Shown here one piece after another: positions 1-5,992 of a DNA stretch of 5,992 nt. The notes below the pieces were generated by a model. The model did no database searches. It was not told where the DNA came from and was given only the letters and a program-made list of their open reading frames with translations. The DNA is from Lysobacteraceae bacterium (GTDB lineage Bacteria; Pseudomonadota; Gammaproteobacteria; Xanthomonadales; Xanthomonadaceae): positions 1 through 5,992 of the forward strand of contig JAQGOI010000271.1 of assembly GCA_028293685.1 (NCBI GenBank). The letters run 5' to 3'. Positions within the stretch are counted from its first letter, which is position 1, and every line of letters starts with the position of its first letter. A program made the position numbers and the translations under genes.

Positions 1-1
1 C

Positions 2-2350
2 GAAGCCGGCCTGCCGTCGCCCCTGCAGCCTTTGCCTGGCGTCCCGCTCGGTCGCAAGCGCGCGTATGTCGCGCTGTCGCGGCGCAACGCCGGCGGCACG
101 CTCAACCGCGCCGCAAACCTGGCGACCAACACGCCGCAGCCACCGGTGAAGCGCCATTCCGATTCACTCGCGCGTCTTCTGGAGGCGCACCGCGCCGATC
201 CTGCGCTCGACGTGCAACTGGTGCCGGTGTCGATCTTCGTGGGTCGTGCACCCGACAAGGCCAGCGGCTGGTTCTCGGTGCTGTTCTCGGAGAACTGGAC
301 GCTGGTCGGGCGCTTCCGCCGCCTGCTGGCGATCCTGCTCAACGGCCGCAACACCCTGGTGCGCTTCGCGCCCCCGGTCAACCTGCGCAGCGTCGTCAAC
401 GAGGACATTCCCGCCGAGCGCGTCGTGCGCAAGCTTTCGCGCGTGTTGCGAACTCACTTCCATCGCATCCGCGAAGCGGTCATCGGCCCGGACCTGTCGA
501 CGCGGCGATTGCTGATCGACAAGGTGCTCGCGTCCGAGCCCGTGCGCGAGGCGATCGCCGACCAGGCGCGACGCGAGAGCAAGCGCTCCGGCAAAGGCCA
601 GGACGATGCGTGGAAAAAAGCCCACGCCTTCGCCTACGAGATCGCCGCCGATTACTCGCACCCGGTCGTGCGCTCGGCGTCGTTCCTGCTGACGTCGGTG
701 TGGAACCGCGTCTTCCGCGGCGTGCTGGTGCATCACCTGGACGAACTCAAGGCCGCGGCGCCCGGTTATGAAGTCGTCTATGTGCCCTGCCACCGCAGCC
801 ACATGGACTACCTGCTGCTGAGCTACCTGCTGTTCACGCGCGGCATCGTGCCGCCGCACATCGTCGCCGGCATCAACCTCAACCTGCCGGTGATCGGCAC
901 GCTGCTGCGGCGCGGCGGCGCGTTCTTCATCCGCCGCAGCATCCGCGGCAGCGCACTGTATTCGGCGGTGCTGGGCGAGTACGTCGCGCAGCTGGTCTCC
1001 GGCGGTTATTCGCTGGAATTCTTTGTCGAAGGCGGGCGCTCGCGCACCGGGCGCCTGCTGCAGCCCAAGGGCGGCATGGTGTCGATGACCGTGCGTGGCT
1101 ATCTGCGCCAGCCGGTGCGGCCCGTGCTGTTCCAGCCGGTGTACATCGGCTACGAAAAACTGATGGAAGGCGACAGCTACCTCGACGAGTTGTCGGGCAA
1201 GCCCAAGGAAAGCGAATCGATCCTGCGCCTGCTGCTCGGCATCCCGCGCGTGCTGCGGCAGAACTACGGACAGGTCGTCGTCAACTTCGGCGAAACGATC
1301 AAGCTCGACGACATGCTGGCGCTGCACGCGCCGGCATGGGACGGCACCGCGCTGCACGACGACGATCGTCCCGACTGGCTGTCGGACACCGTCGATGCCA
1401 CCGCGCAACTGATCCAGGTCAACATCAACCGCGCCGCCGACGTCAACCCGGTGAATTTCCTGGCATTGGCCTTGTTATCCACGCCCAAGCACGCGATGGG
1501 CGAGGCCGACCTGTTGACGCAGATCGCCCTGTCCAAGACCCTGCTGGCCGAAGTGCCGTACGGCCCGCGCGTGACCGTCACCCCGCATACCCCGCAGCAG
1601 ATCGTGGCCCACGGCGAGGAGATCGGCATGCTGACGCGCATCGCCCATCCGCTTGGGGATGTGCTCAGCGTCGATGGCGACACCGCGGTGCTGCTGAGTT
1701 ATTTCCGCAACAACGTACTGCACCTGTTCACCGCGTCCGCATGGATCGCGTGCTGCTTCCTGCACAACCGGCGCATGGCGCGACAGACGGTGCTGCGGCT
1801 GGGGCGCGCGATGTATCCGTTCCTGCGCGCGGAATTGTTCCTGCCGTGGGACGACGATGGTTTCGTGGAGCGCATCGATCGCACGATCGACGTCTTCATC
1901 CGCGAAGGGCTGCTGGCGCAGGTGGGCGAGGAAGACGGCGACATCCTGGGCCGCAAGTCCGGGCAGAGCGACGAGATGTTCCGACTGCGTGCGATCGGCC
2001 ATGCGCTGCAGCAGGCGTTCGAGCGGTATTACATCGCCATGTCGGTGCTGGCGAAGAATGGCCCGGGTACGTTGGGTACCGGCGAACTGGAAAGCCTGTG
2101 CCAGCTCGCCGCGCAACGCCTGAGTCTGCTGTACGCGCCGGCGGCGCCGGAATTCTTCGATAAATCGTTGTTCCGCGGTTTCATCCTGAAGCTGCGCGAG
2201 CTGCGGCTGGTGTGGCCGGATGCGAACAACAAGCTGGTGTTCGACCAGCAGCTGGATGCCTGGGCGCGCGACGCGAAGATGATCCTCGGCCGCGAATTGC
2301 GGCACACGATCGAGAAGGTCAGTCCCGAGGCGGTCGACAAGCCGGCGTAG
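2..2350 (+). CDS. plsB: Glycerol-3-phosphate 1-O-acyltransferase PlsB (5'-truncated by window edge)
   Basis: PlsB transfers an acyl group from acyl-ACP or acyl-CoA to sn-glycerol-3-phosphate, making lysophosphatidic acid, the first step of phospholipid synthesis; it acts at the inner membrane. All four acyltransferase blocks are visible (residues counted from the TTG at 32): HRSHMD at 254-259, with the catalytic His and Asp (bases 791-808); GAFFIRR from 296; FVEGGRSRTGR at 331-341, the glycerol-phosphate-binding block; and QPVYIGYE at 368-375. A long C-terminal domain typical of PlsB follows, ending near LGRELRHTIEKVSPEA. The frame is open to the left edge, and the residues before the TTG (EAGLPSPLQPLPG) resemble xanthomonad PlsB. 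The TTG is therefore not the true start. Recalled xanthomonad PlsB proteins are near 880 residues, so roughly 100 N-terminal residues lie outside the window. The stop is TAG at 2348-2350. The family call is very secure. Confidence 0.97.
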   Translation, partial: EAGLPSPLQPLPGVPLGRKRAYVALSRRNAGGTLNRAANLATNTPQPPVKRHSDSLARLLEAHRADPALDVQLVPVSIFVGRAPDKASGWFSVLFSENWTLVGRFRRLLAILLNGRNTLVRFAPPVNLRSVVNEDIPAERVVRKLSRVLRTHFHRIREAVIGPDLSTRRLLIDKVLASEPVREAIADQARRESKRSGKGQDDAWKKAHAFAYEIAADYSHPVVRSASFLLTSVWNRVFRGVLVHHLDELKAAAPGYEVVYVPCHRSHMDYLLLSYLLFTRGIVPPHIVAGINLNLPVIGTLLRRGGAFFIRRSIRGSALYSAVLGEYVAQLVSGGYSLEFFVEGGRSRTGRLLQPKGGMVSMTVRGYLRQPVRPVLFQPVYIGYEKLMEGDSYLDELSGKPKESESILRLLLGIPRVLRQNYGQVVVNFGETIKLDDMLALHAPAWDGTALHDDDRPDWLSDTVDATAQLIQVNINRAADVNPVNFLALALLSTPKHAMGEADLLTQIALSKTLLAEVPYGPRVTVTPHTPQQIVAHGEEIGMLTRIAHPLGDVLSVDGDTAVLLSYFRNNVLHLFTASAWIACCFLHNRRMARQTVLRLGRAMYPFLRAELFLPWDDDGFVERIDRTIDVFIREGLLAQVGEEDGDILGRKSGQSDEMFRLRAIGHALQQAFERYYIAMSVLAKNGPGTLGTGELESLCQLAAQRLSLLYAPAAPEFFDKSLFRGFILKLRELRLVWPDANNKLVFDQQLDAWARDAKMILGRELRHTIEKVSPEAVDKPA

Positions 2351-2366
2351 TCGAGCACCCCGATGC

Positions 2367-2372
2367 TAGAGT
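2367..2372 (+). promoter_or_regulatory. Candidate -10 element (TAGAGT) upstream of the exported-protein gene
   Basis: TAGAGT lies in the 59-base gap between the plsB stop and the ATG at 2410, which would give a leader of about 30 bases containing a good Shine-Dalgarno. No convincing -35 sits 16-18 bases upstream. A TCGACA at 2334-2339 resembles a -35 box but is 27 bases away, too far. It resembles the TAGAAT before rdgC and the TAGCAT before the metallopeptidase gene. Read-through from plsB is the alternative. Confidence 0.35.
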
Positions 2373-2409
2373 GTGCGCGACCCGTGGGGACGGGAATCCC
2401 AGGAAGAAC

Positions 2410-3537
2410 ATGTCCGACATCGCCCGCACGCTGTTGGCAGGCCTATTGGTGGCAGGTCTGTCGACACCAGTCTCCGCTCGCAAGCCCGACATCCGTGGAT
2501 ATCAGCCGCAGGACGCGACCGCTGCGTCGGCGCTGCCGATCTACGTCGTCATCGAGCAAGCCGAGCTGAAACCTGAAATCGAGTACGGCTATATCAACGT
2601 TTTCGGCTCGTCGCAGCCATACCAGAACATGTCGATGGGGCAGAGTGCTGGCGTCGACCTTGCCGGCGGACTGATCGCAAGTGCGATCCTCAACGGAGCC
2701 GCGTACGCAAAGGCGAAGCGCTTTGCGCAACCGCCCTACCACGTGATCCAGCAGGCGAAGTGCAATCTGTCCATCGAGTCCGGCCTGTCCGAAGCGGTTG
2801 GCACGGCGGTCCGCGGCAATTGGCCGACGGCATCGGTCCATGTTTCAAGCCTTCAGCCCGGCCAGAAGCTGGCATCGCTCATCGACACGGACCAGCCGCG
2901 CTATGTGTTCATGGTGTCGTCGAGCCTGGCGACGGATTTTTCGTCGGTGATCACCAGTATCGACAGTGAGGCCTATCTGCCGCAGGCCGCTGGCGCACAC
3001 GCCGCGCGCCAACCGGCATGGCGCGATACCGTGATTGTCGCGTCCGACCAGGTCGCCGTCGCCACGTCCAAATCACAAGCCGATATCGATGCGATGGTGG
3101 CTGCCGAGAGCGCCCGCTTTGTGGCGCTGGACCTGGATGACCGGATTCTTGCGGTCAACGCCGCCGGCACGAACGCCGACCGCCGCGAGCGCAATCGTCT
3201 GGCTGCCCTGTTGCTGGAGCACGACCACCTGTTGAAGGACGCTGCCAGCGACGAGTGGACGCCCACGGGGGAAGCGTTGCGGCGGGCACAACTGCTGTCC
3301 GATCACCAATGCGATCTGCTGAACGCGTCCGTCCGGTTCTCATCGACCCAGGCGGCGCAGCTTGTCACTGCGCTGGGCCGCGGCCAGCTGCCCGCGCTTT
3401 CCTCCAGCGTGCAGAAAACAGCCGAGTCCGTGCCCGATGGGCGCCAGACACTTGCGCTGCCGGGCGGCATTTTCGTGTCGCAGCGGACAGGGGACAACGT
3501 GGTACTGGGTTACCGCTCTTCGCTGCTCGCCGACTAG
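2410..3537 (+). CDS. Uncharacterised exported protein with signal peptide
   Basis: I do not recognise a named family for this 375-residue protein. The ATG at 2410 was chosen because AGGAAG (2401-2406) is an ideally placed ribosome-binding site and because a classical Sec signal peptide begins there: a short N-region with Arg6, a hydrophobic core at 8-17 (LLAGLLVAGL) and a probable cleavage after VSA at residue 23. The frame is open further upstream, but that would bury the signal and overlap plsB. The predicted mature protein (about 352 residues) has a Gly/Ala-rich hydrophobic stretch at 80-100 that could be a weak membrane segment or glycine-zipper-like helix. It has only two cysteines, Cys118 and Cys301, which could form a disulfide in the periplasm. 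There is no lipobox. The C-terminal third is mixed helix and strand, with an acidic/basic segment around 255-290. It may be read through from plsB or from its own promoter. The location (periplasm or envelope) is an inference from the signal peptide, and no enzymatic motif was seen. Confidence 0.85.
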   Translation: MSDIARTLLAGLLVAGLSTPVSARKPDIRGYQPQDATAASALPIYVVIEQAELKPEIEYGYINVFGSSQPYQNMSMGQSAGVDLAGGLIASAILNGAAYAKAKRFAQPPYHVIQQAKCNLSIESGLSEAVGTAVRGNWPTASVHVSSLQPGQKLASLIDTDQPRYVFMVSSSLATDFSSVITSIDSEAYLPQAAGAHAARQPAWRDTVIVASDQVAVATSKSQADIDAMVAAESARFVALDLDDRILAVNAAGTNADRRERNRLAALLLEHDHLLKDAASDEWTPTGEALRRAQLLSDHQCDLLNASVRFSSTQAAQLVTALGRGQLPALSSSVQKTAESVPDGRQTLALPGGIFVSQRTGDNVVLGYRSSLLAD

Positions 3538-3553
3538 CGGAACAAGCGCGTCC

Positions 3554-3772
3554 TCAAGCCGGTTCGTCCGGCACCAGCGACATTTCCAGTCGCGCGATGC
3601 AGTCCTTGAGTTGCAGCTTGCGTTTTTTCAGGCGTTTCACCGCCAGGTCGTCGCCCTGGCAATCGGTTTGCAGGCGATCGATCGCCAGGTCCAGGTCGCG
3701 ATGCTCCTGCTGCAGCTCCAGCACGCGTTGCGCGATGCGGGCCATTTCTGCGGGATCGGTGGACGAAGTCAC
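3554..3772 (-). CDS. YdcH family small coiled-coil protein (DUF465)
   Basis: This 72-residue, highly charged, helical protein has no signal peptide and is probably cytoplasmic. The core at about residues 15-64 shows the DUF465/YdcH pattern: a heptad-like first helix (VLELQQEHRDLDLAIDRL) followed by the conserved AVKRLKKRKLQLKDCIARL segment, which together probably form a short helical hairpin or coiled coil. The molecular role of YdcH-type proteins is poorly known, so no function is assigned. The start taken is GTG at 3772 (reverse strand), which gives the usual family length. The first ATG, at 3745, would trim nine residues and keep the whole core. Neither start has a strong Shine-Dalgarno. 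The stop (TGA) is 16 bases from the end of the convergent exported-protein gene. The gene is transcribed divergently from rdgC. Confidence is high for the family and moderate for the start. Confidence 0.88.
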   Translation of the reverse strand: MTSSTDPAEMARIAQRVLELQQEHRDLDLAIDRLQTDCQGDDLAVKRLKKRKLQLKDCIARLEMSLVPDEPA

Positions 3773-3823
3773 GCGACGAGCTTAACCGTGCGCGGACGCA
3801 ACGTCATGCGCCGCCGGCAACGA

Positions 3824-3829
3824 TAGAAT
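3824..3829 (+). promoter_or_regulatory. Candidate -10 element (TAGAAT) for rdgC
   Basis: TAGAAT matches the TATAAT consensus at five of six positions and lies in the divergent ydcH-rdgC spacer, in the context GATAGAATGG. Transcription starting about 7 bases downstream would give an unusually long leader of about 125 bases before the rdgC ATG. The region 16-18 bases upstream (around 3800-3807) has only a weak -35 match. The call rests on one hexamer plus the position. Confidence 0.4.
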
Positions 3830-3840
3830 GGACGCCGTGG

Positions 3841-3852
3841 CATCGGCCGATG
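3841..3852. repeat. 12-base perfect palindrome in the rdgC leader
   Basis: CATCGGCCGATG is identical to its own reverse complement and lies in non-coding DNA, starting 11 bases after the candidate -10 box. With no loop it is a poor RNA hairpin but a plausible binding site for a dimeric DNA-binding protein near the transcription start. Palindromes of this size also arise by chance in high-GC DNA, so the regulatory reading is only a hypothesis. Confidence 0.35.
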
Positions 3853-3962
3853 GTTGCAGGTCGCCGATCGCACCACAGCCGTTGCAATCAACTGCGGTCC
3901 TTTCCTGGCCAGCCCGCACCTTGGCGGGACGCCGCGTTCACCATCCTACTTCCGGACCTTCG

Positions 3963-4868
3963 ATGTTCTTTCGCAATCTGACGTTGTTTCGTTTTCCCAC
4001 CACCATGGCCTTCGATGAGCTGGAGACGCAGTTGGGTGAACACCCGCTCAAGCCGGTCGGTCCGCTGGAACTGTCCTCGCGTGGTTTCGTGCCGCCGATG
4101 GGCCGCGACGCCGAAGCGCTCACGCATCGCGTCGCCGACACCATCTGGCTGACGGTCGGCGGCGAGGACAAATTGCTCCCCGGCGCCGTCGTCAACGACC
4201 TGCTGGCGCGCAAACTGGCGCAGATCGAGCAGCAGGAAGGACGCAAGCCCGGCGGCCGTACGCGCAAGCGGCTCAAGGAGGACCTGGTGCATGAACTGCT
4301 GCCGCGCGCCTTCGTGCGGCCCACGCGTACCGATGCGCTGCTGGACCTGGAGCACGGCATCTGCATCGTCGATACCGCCAGCCGCAAGAGCGCGGAAAGC
4401 GTGGTCAGCGAAATCCGCCATGCGCTGGGCAGTTTTCCGGCGTTGCCGCTGAACGCCGAAGTGGCGCCGCGTTCGATCCTCACCGGCTGGATCGCGGGCG
4501 AGCCGTTACCTGACGGCTTGTCGCTGGGCGACGAATGCGAACTCAAGGACGCCGCCGAGCGCGGCGCCATCGTCAAGTGCCAGCGCCATGACCTGGCATG
4601 CGAGGAGATCGGCAAGCATCTGGATGCGGGCAAGCAGGTCACGCGGCTGGCACTGACGCTGGATGACCACGTCTCGTTCGTGCTCGGCGAGGATCTGGTG
4701 CTGCGCAAGTTCAAGCTGCTCGATGGCGCGGTCGATCAGCTCGAATCCACCGAACGCGATGATGTCCGCGCTGAAATGGATGCGCGTTTTGCATTGATGG
4801 CCGGGGAGGCCAAGCGCCTGTTCACGATTCTCGAATCGGCGCTCAGGCTCAGCAAACTCGACGCCTGA
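3963..4868 (+). CDS. rdgC: Recombination-associated protein RdgC
   Basis: RdgC is a cytoplasmic, nucleoid-associated protein whose ring-shaped dimer binds DNA without strong sequence preference and restrains RecA. The 301-residue product is almost the length of the E. coli protein (about 303) and collinear with it. It begins MFFRNLTLFR, followed by GFVPPMG (41-47), LLPGAVV (71-77), KEDLVHELLPRAF (105-117), AGKQVTRLALTLDD (222-235) and DARFALMAGE (273-282), all matching recognisable RdgC blocks. The ATG at 3963 was chosen because homologues begin with this FFRN/WFKN segment. The frame stays open upstream to an ATG at 3828, but that codon overlaps the candidate -10 box and the added 45 residues have no RdgC character. 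The ribosome-binding site is weak (GGA at 3954-3956). The gene is divergent from ydcH and followed on the same strand by a metallopeptidase gene. An inverted repeat spans its stop codon. Confidence 0.96.
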   Translation: MFFRNLTLFRFPTTMAFDELETQLGEHPLKPVGPLELSSRGFVPPMGRDAEALTHRVADTIWLTVGGEDKLLPGAVVNDLLARKLAQIEQQEGRKPGGRTRKRLKEDLVHELLPRAFVRPTRTDALLDLEHGICIVDTASRKSAESVVSEIRHALGSFPALPLNAEVAPRSILTGWIAGEPLPDGLSLGDECELKDAAERGAIVKCQRHDLACEEIGKHLDAGKQVTRLALTLDDHVSFVLGEDLVLRKFKLLDGAVDQLESTERDDVRAEMDARFALMAGEAKRLFTILESALRLSKLDA

Positions 4869-4871
4869 GCC
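4846..4871 (+). terminator. Inverted repeat across the rdgC stop codon, possible weak terminator or attenuator
   Basis: GGCTCAG at 4846-4852 pairs perfectly with CTGAGCC at 4865-4871 (7 base pairs, 12-base loop), with the rdgC TGA inside the right arm. No T-run follows, so it is not a canonical intrinsic terminator. It could lessen read-through, protect the 3' end of the transcript, or be fortuitous. Confidence 0.3.
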
Positions 4872-4933
4872 GCGCGTGCTGGCAAGCGACGCATGCGATA
4901 CGGCTTCGTTTCGCACGCCGCGGCCGGCTGCGT

Positions 4934-4939
4934 TAGCAT
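4934..4939 (+). promoter_or_regulatory. Candidate -10 element (TAGCAT) for the metallopeptidase gene
   Basis: TAGCAT, in the context GCGTTAGCATCG, lies 65 bases after the rdgC stop. A start of transcription near 4946 would put the TTG codons at 4965 and 4971 just downstream and exclude the ATG at 4893. The -35 region (around 4911-4916, 17-base spacing) is poor. The call is based on one hexamer and on agreement with the protein start judged from domain content. Confidence 0.35.
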
Positions 4940-4964
4940 CGTGGCCGGTTCCCATGGTCCATCA

Positions 4965-5741
4965 TTGCCGTTGATCCGACGTTTGCTCGCACCCAGGCCG
5001 CGCACGATCGAGCGCGACACGCTGTCGTTCACGCTTGCCGACGGGCGCGATATCCATGTTCAACGCGTGCGCAATCCGCGGGCCCGGCGGCTCAAGCTCA
5101 GTGTCGACGAGCGCGGCGCGCGGCTGACGCTGCCGTCGCGCGCGAGTCTTGTATCCAGCGAACGCTTCCTCGCCGAACACCGGGACTGGTTGTCGGCACA
5201 GCTCACGCACTATGCCGAGGTGGCGTCGCCGCCGTTGTGCCGCGACGTTTCCGACGTGTTGCCGTTACGTGGCGTCGATTGTCCGCTGGCATGGCAACCC
5301 GGACGGTTTGCCACGGTCCATTGCGACAATGGAGGCCTTGTCTTCTCGGCGCCCGCGCATGCAAGCCAGGCATCGCTGCAGCGCGCATTGCGCGATTTCT
5401 ACGAAAGCCAGGCCCGGGTCGACCTGGGGCAGTGGCTGCCGCGTTACCTGCCGACGCTGCCGCGACCGCCGCAAAGGGTGCAGTTCAAGCGCATGACGTC
5501 GCAATGGGGTTCGCTGTCGCCCGACGGCAACGTGGTGCTGGACCTGTCGCTGGTGCTGGCACGCCCATCGGCGTTCGAATACGTGCTGGTGCACGAGCTG
5601 TGCCACCTGATCCACGCCAATCACTCGCGCGGGTTCTGGCGCGAAGTCGAGCAGCGTTGGCCGGATTGGCGCGATGAGCGCGTGTATTTTCGCGCCGAGG
5701 GCAGGCGGTTGAAGGCGACATTGCGGGCGTTGCTGAGCTGA
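4965..5741 (+). CDS. YgjP/DUF45-type zinc metallopeptidase (SprT-like, M48-labelled)
   Basis: This is a putative cytoplasmic zinc-dependent peptidase; the cellular substrates of this family are not established. From the TTG at 4965 it is 258 residues. The N-terminal half (about 15-90) is the basic, strand-rich DUF45 region: a DGRDIHVQRVRNPRARRLKL stretch, then a helix with EHRDWL. The C-terminal half carries QWGSLSPDG (W at 181), the zincin motif HELCH (210-214, bases 5592-5606; two zinc-ligand His and catalytic Glu) and the downstream NHSRGFW, whose His220 is the likely third ligand. Family members often read WGSCS where this one has WGSLS. There is no signal peptide. The start is uncertain: ATG 4893 gives 282 residues, but its first 24 look unlike the family and precede the TAGCAT box; TTG 4971 and TTG 4983 are also possible. 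None has a good ribosome-binding site. It follows rdgC on the same strand and could be partly co-transcribed with it. Confidence 0.9.
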   Translation: MPLIRRLLAPRPRTIERDTLSFTLADGRDIHVQRVRNPRARRLKLSVDERGARLTLPSRASLVSSERFLAEHRDWLSAQLTHYAEVASPPLCRDVSDVLPLRGVDCPLAWQPGRFATVHCDNGGLVFSAPAHASQASLQRALRDFYESQARVDLGQWLPRYLPTLPRPPQRVQFKRMTSQWGSLSPDGNVVLDLSLVLARPSAFEYVLVHELCHLIHANHSRGFWREVEQRWPDWRDERVYFRAEGRRLKATLRALLS

Positions 5742-5840
5742 AGTTCCGGGCGCCTCTACCGGTGATCCGAGCATCATTGCGCGCGGCGACGCGTGGCAGG
5801 AATTCGCATCCGGCTCGCATTCAACGCTCGGCGATGCAGT

Positions 5841-5992
5841 TCAGCGCGGACGGATGAAGAAATCGCCGATCGCTTCGGCGACGGCGGCTGGATCTTCCAT
5901 ATGCAGATGGTGGCCGCCGGCCATGATCCGCAACTCGCCATTCGGCAGCAGTGCGGCGCGCTCGCGACGCACCGCGTCGGGCAGGTACGGTT
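5841..5992 (-). CDS. Alpha/beta-hydrolase, C-terminal fragment (continues past the right edge)
   Basis: Reverse-strand translation gives 49 residues ending in a TGA at 5841-5843. They include LLPNGELRIMAGGHHLHMED followed by PAAVAEAIGDFFIRPR. The GGHHLHMED-PAAVAEAI-FF pattern is the classic end of an alpha/beta-hydrolase: the late strand leads to the catalytic-triad His (one of the paired His), then a Glu/Asp and the terminal helix that often ends in a FF/FL motif. The nucleophile and acid residues lie outside the window, so substrate and subfamily (esterase, dehalogenase-like, other) cannot be told. The gene is tail to tail with the metallopeptidase, with a 99-base spacer in which I see no convincing terminator. 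It is too short to be called on length; the call rests on the His-containing C-terminal signature and GC-typical codon use. Confidence 0.75.
   Translation of the reverse strand, partial: PYLPDAVRRERAALLPNGELRIMAGGHHLHMEDPAAVAEAIGDFFIRPR

Noticed and set aside
164..1408. Long open frame (414 codons) on the minus strand inside plsB
   Set aside because: It is antisense to an unmistakable plsB. Its composition is rich in Arg, Ala, Gln and His with no domain, as expected for a shadow frame in GC-rich coding DNA.
1875..1890. Inverted repeat TCGATCG-CA-CGATCGA in plsB
   Set aside because: It is inside well-conserved coding sequence (RIDRTID) with repeated Ile-Asp/Arg codons; the 2-base spacer cannot form an RNA loop.
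1475..2305. Second long minus-strand frame (276 codons) antisense to the plsB C-terminal domain
   Set aside because: It has the same shadow composition, no ribosome-binding site and no recognisable motif; the plus-strand protein explains the region.
2385..2401. Possible hairpin TGGGG/TCCCA just before the ribosome-binding site of the exported-protein gene
   Set aside because: It has five pairs including a G-T wobble and touches only the first base of the AGGAAG; not enough to claim translational control.
3558..3572. Hairpin GCCGG-TTCGT-CCGGC between the convergent genes
   Set aside because: It has only a 5-base-pair stem, lies within the 3' end of ydcH and has no T-run on either strand; too weak to call a terminator.
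3673..3686. 14-base perfect palindrome GGCGATCGATCGCC within ydcH
   Set aside because: It lies in the conserved coiled-coil coding part (LAIDRL) and is explained by codon choice for Ala-Ile-Asp-Arg; there is no sign of a separate site.
3255..3785. Plus-strand frame of 176 codons crossing the end of the exported-protein gene and all of ydcH
   Set aside because: It overlaps two better-supported genes on different frames or strands; the product is low-complexity and Arg/Ser-rich without family features.
3828..3962. N-terminal extension of rdgC from an ATG at 3828
   Set aside because: The added 45 residues have no RdgC similarity, the ATG overlaps the TAGAAT box, and known RdgC proteins start at the MFFRN-like segment.
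5742..5840. Intergenic tail-to-tail spacer, searched for a bidirectional terminator or repeat
   Set aside because: Only short imperfect matches (for example GCATC at 5806-5810 with GATGC at 5833-5837) were found; no T-run and no convincing structure.

Overview
The window is high-GC, densely coded chromosomal DNA that looks like a gammaproteobacterium of the Xanthomonadaceae/Lysobacteraceae type (Lysobacter-, Luteimonas- or Xanthomonas-like). This rests on the close, recalled resemblance of the PlsB and RdgC proteins to xanthomonad versions, the strong third-position G/C bias, and weak -35 but recognisable TAGNNT -10-like boxes before genes. No phage, transposon, CRISPR, rRNA or tRNA signature was seen.

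Layout, left to right. (1) A 5'-truncated plsB (glycerol-3-phosphate acyltransferase) enters from the left edge and ends at 2350. (2) After a 59-base gap comes an uncharacterised 375-residue protein with a clear signal peptide (2410-3537). (3) Converging on it is a 72-residue YdcH/DUF465 coiled-coil protein on the minus strand (3554-3772). (4) Divergent from ydcH is rdgC (3963-4868), preceded by about 190 bases of non-coding DNA holding a -10-like box and a 12-base perfect palindrome. (5) Next on the plus strand is a YgjP/DUF45-type zinc metallopeptidase (about 4965-5741). (6) At the right edge is the C-terminus of a minus-strand alpha/beta-hydrolase (5841-5992), tail to tail with the peptidase.

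The genes look like ordinary housekeeping and conserved-hypothetical loci. PlsB starts phospholipid synthesis at the inner membrane, and RdgC is a DNA-binding modulator of RecA. The rest are a small cytoplasmic coiled-coil protein, a putative metallopeptidase, a hydrolase and an exported protein of unknown role. Nothing links them into one pathway, and I see no convincing evidence of a new multi-gene system. The points most worth a second look are the exported orphan protein, the long palindrome-bearing rdgC leader, the inverted repeat across the rdgC stop codon, and the start and motif details of the metallopeptidase.
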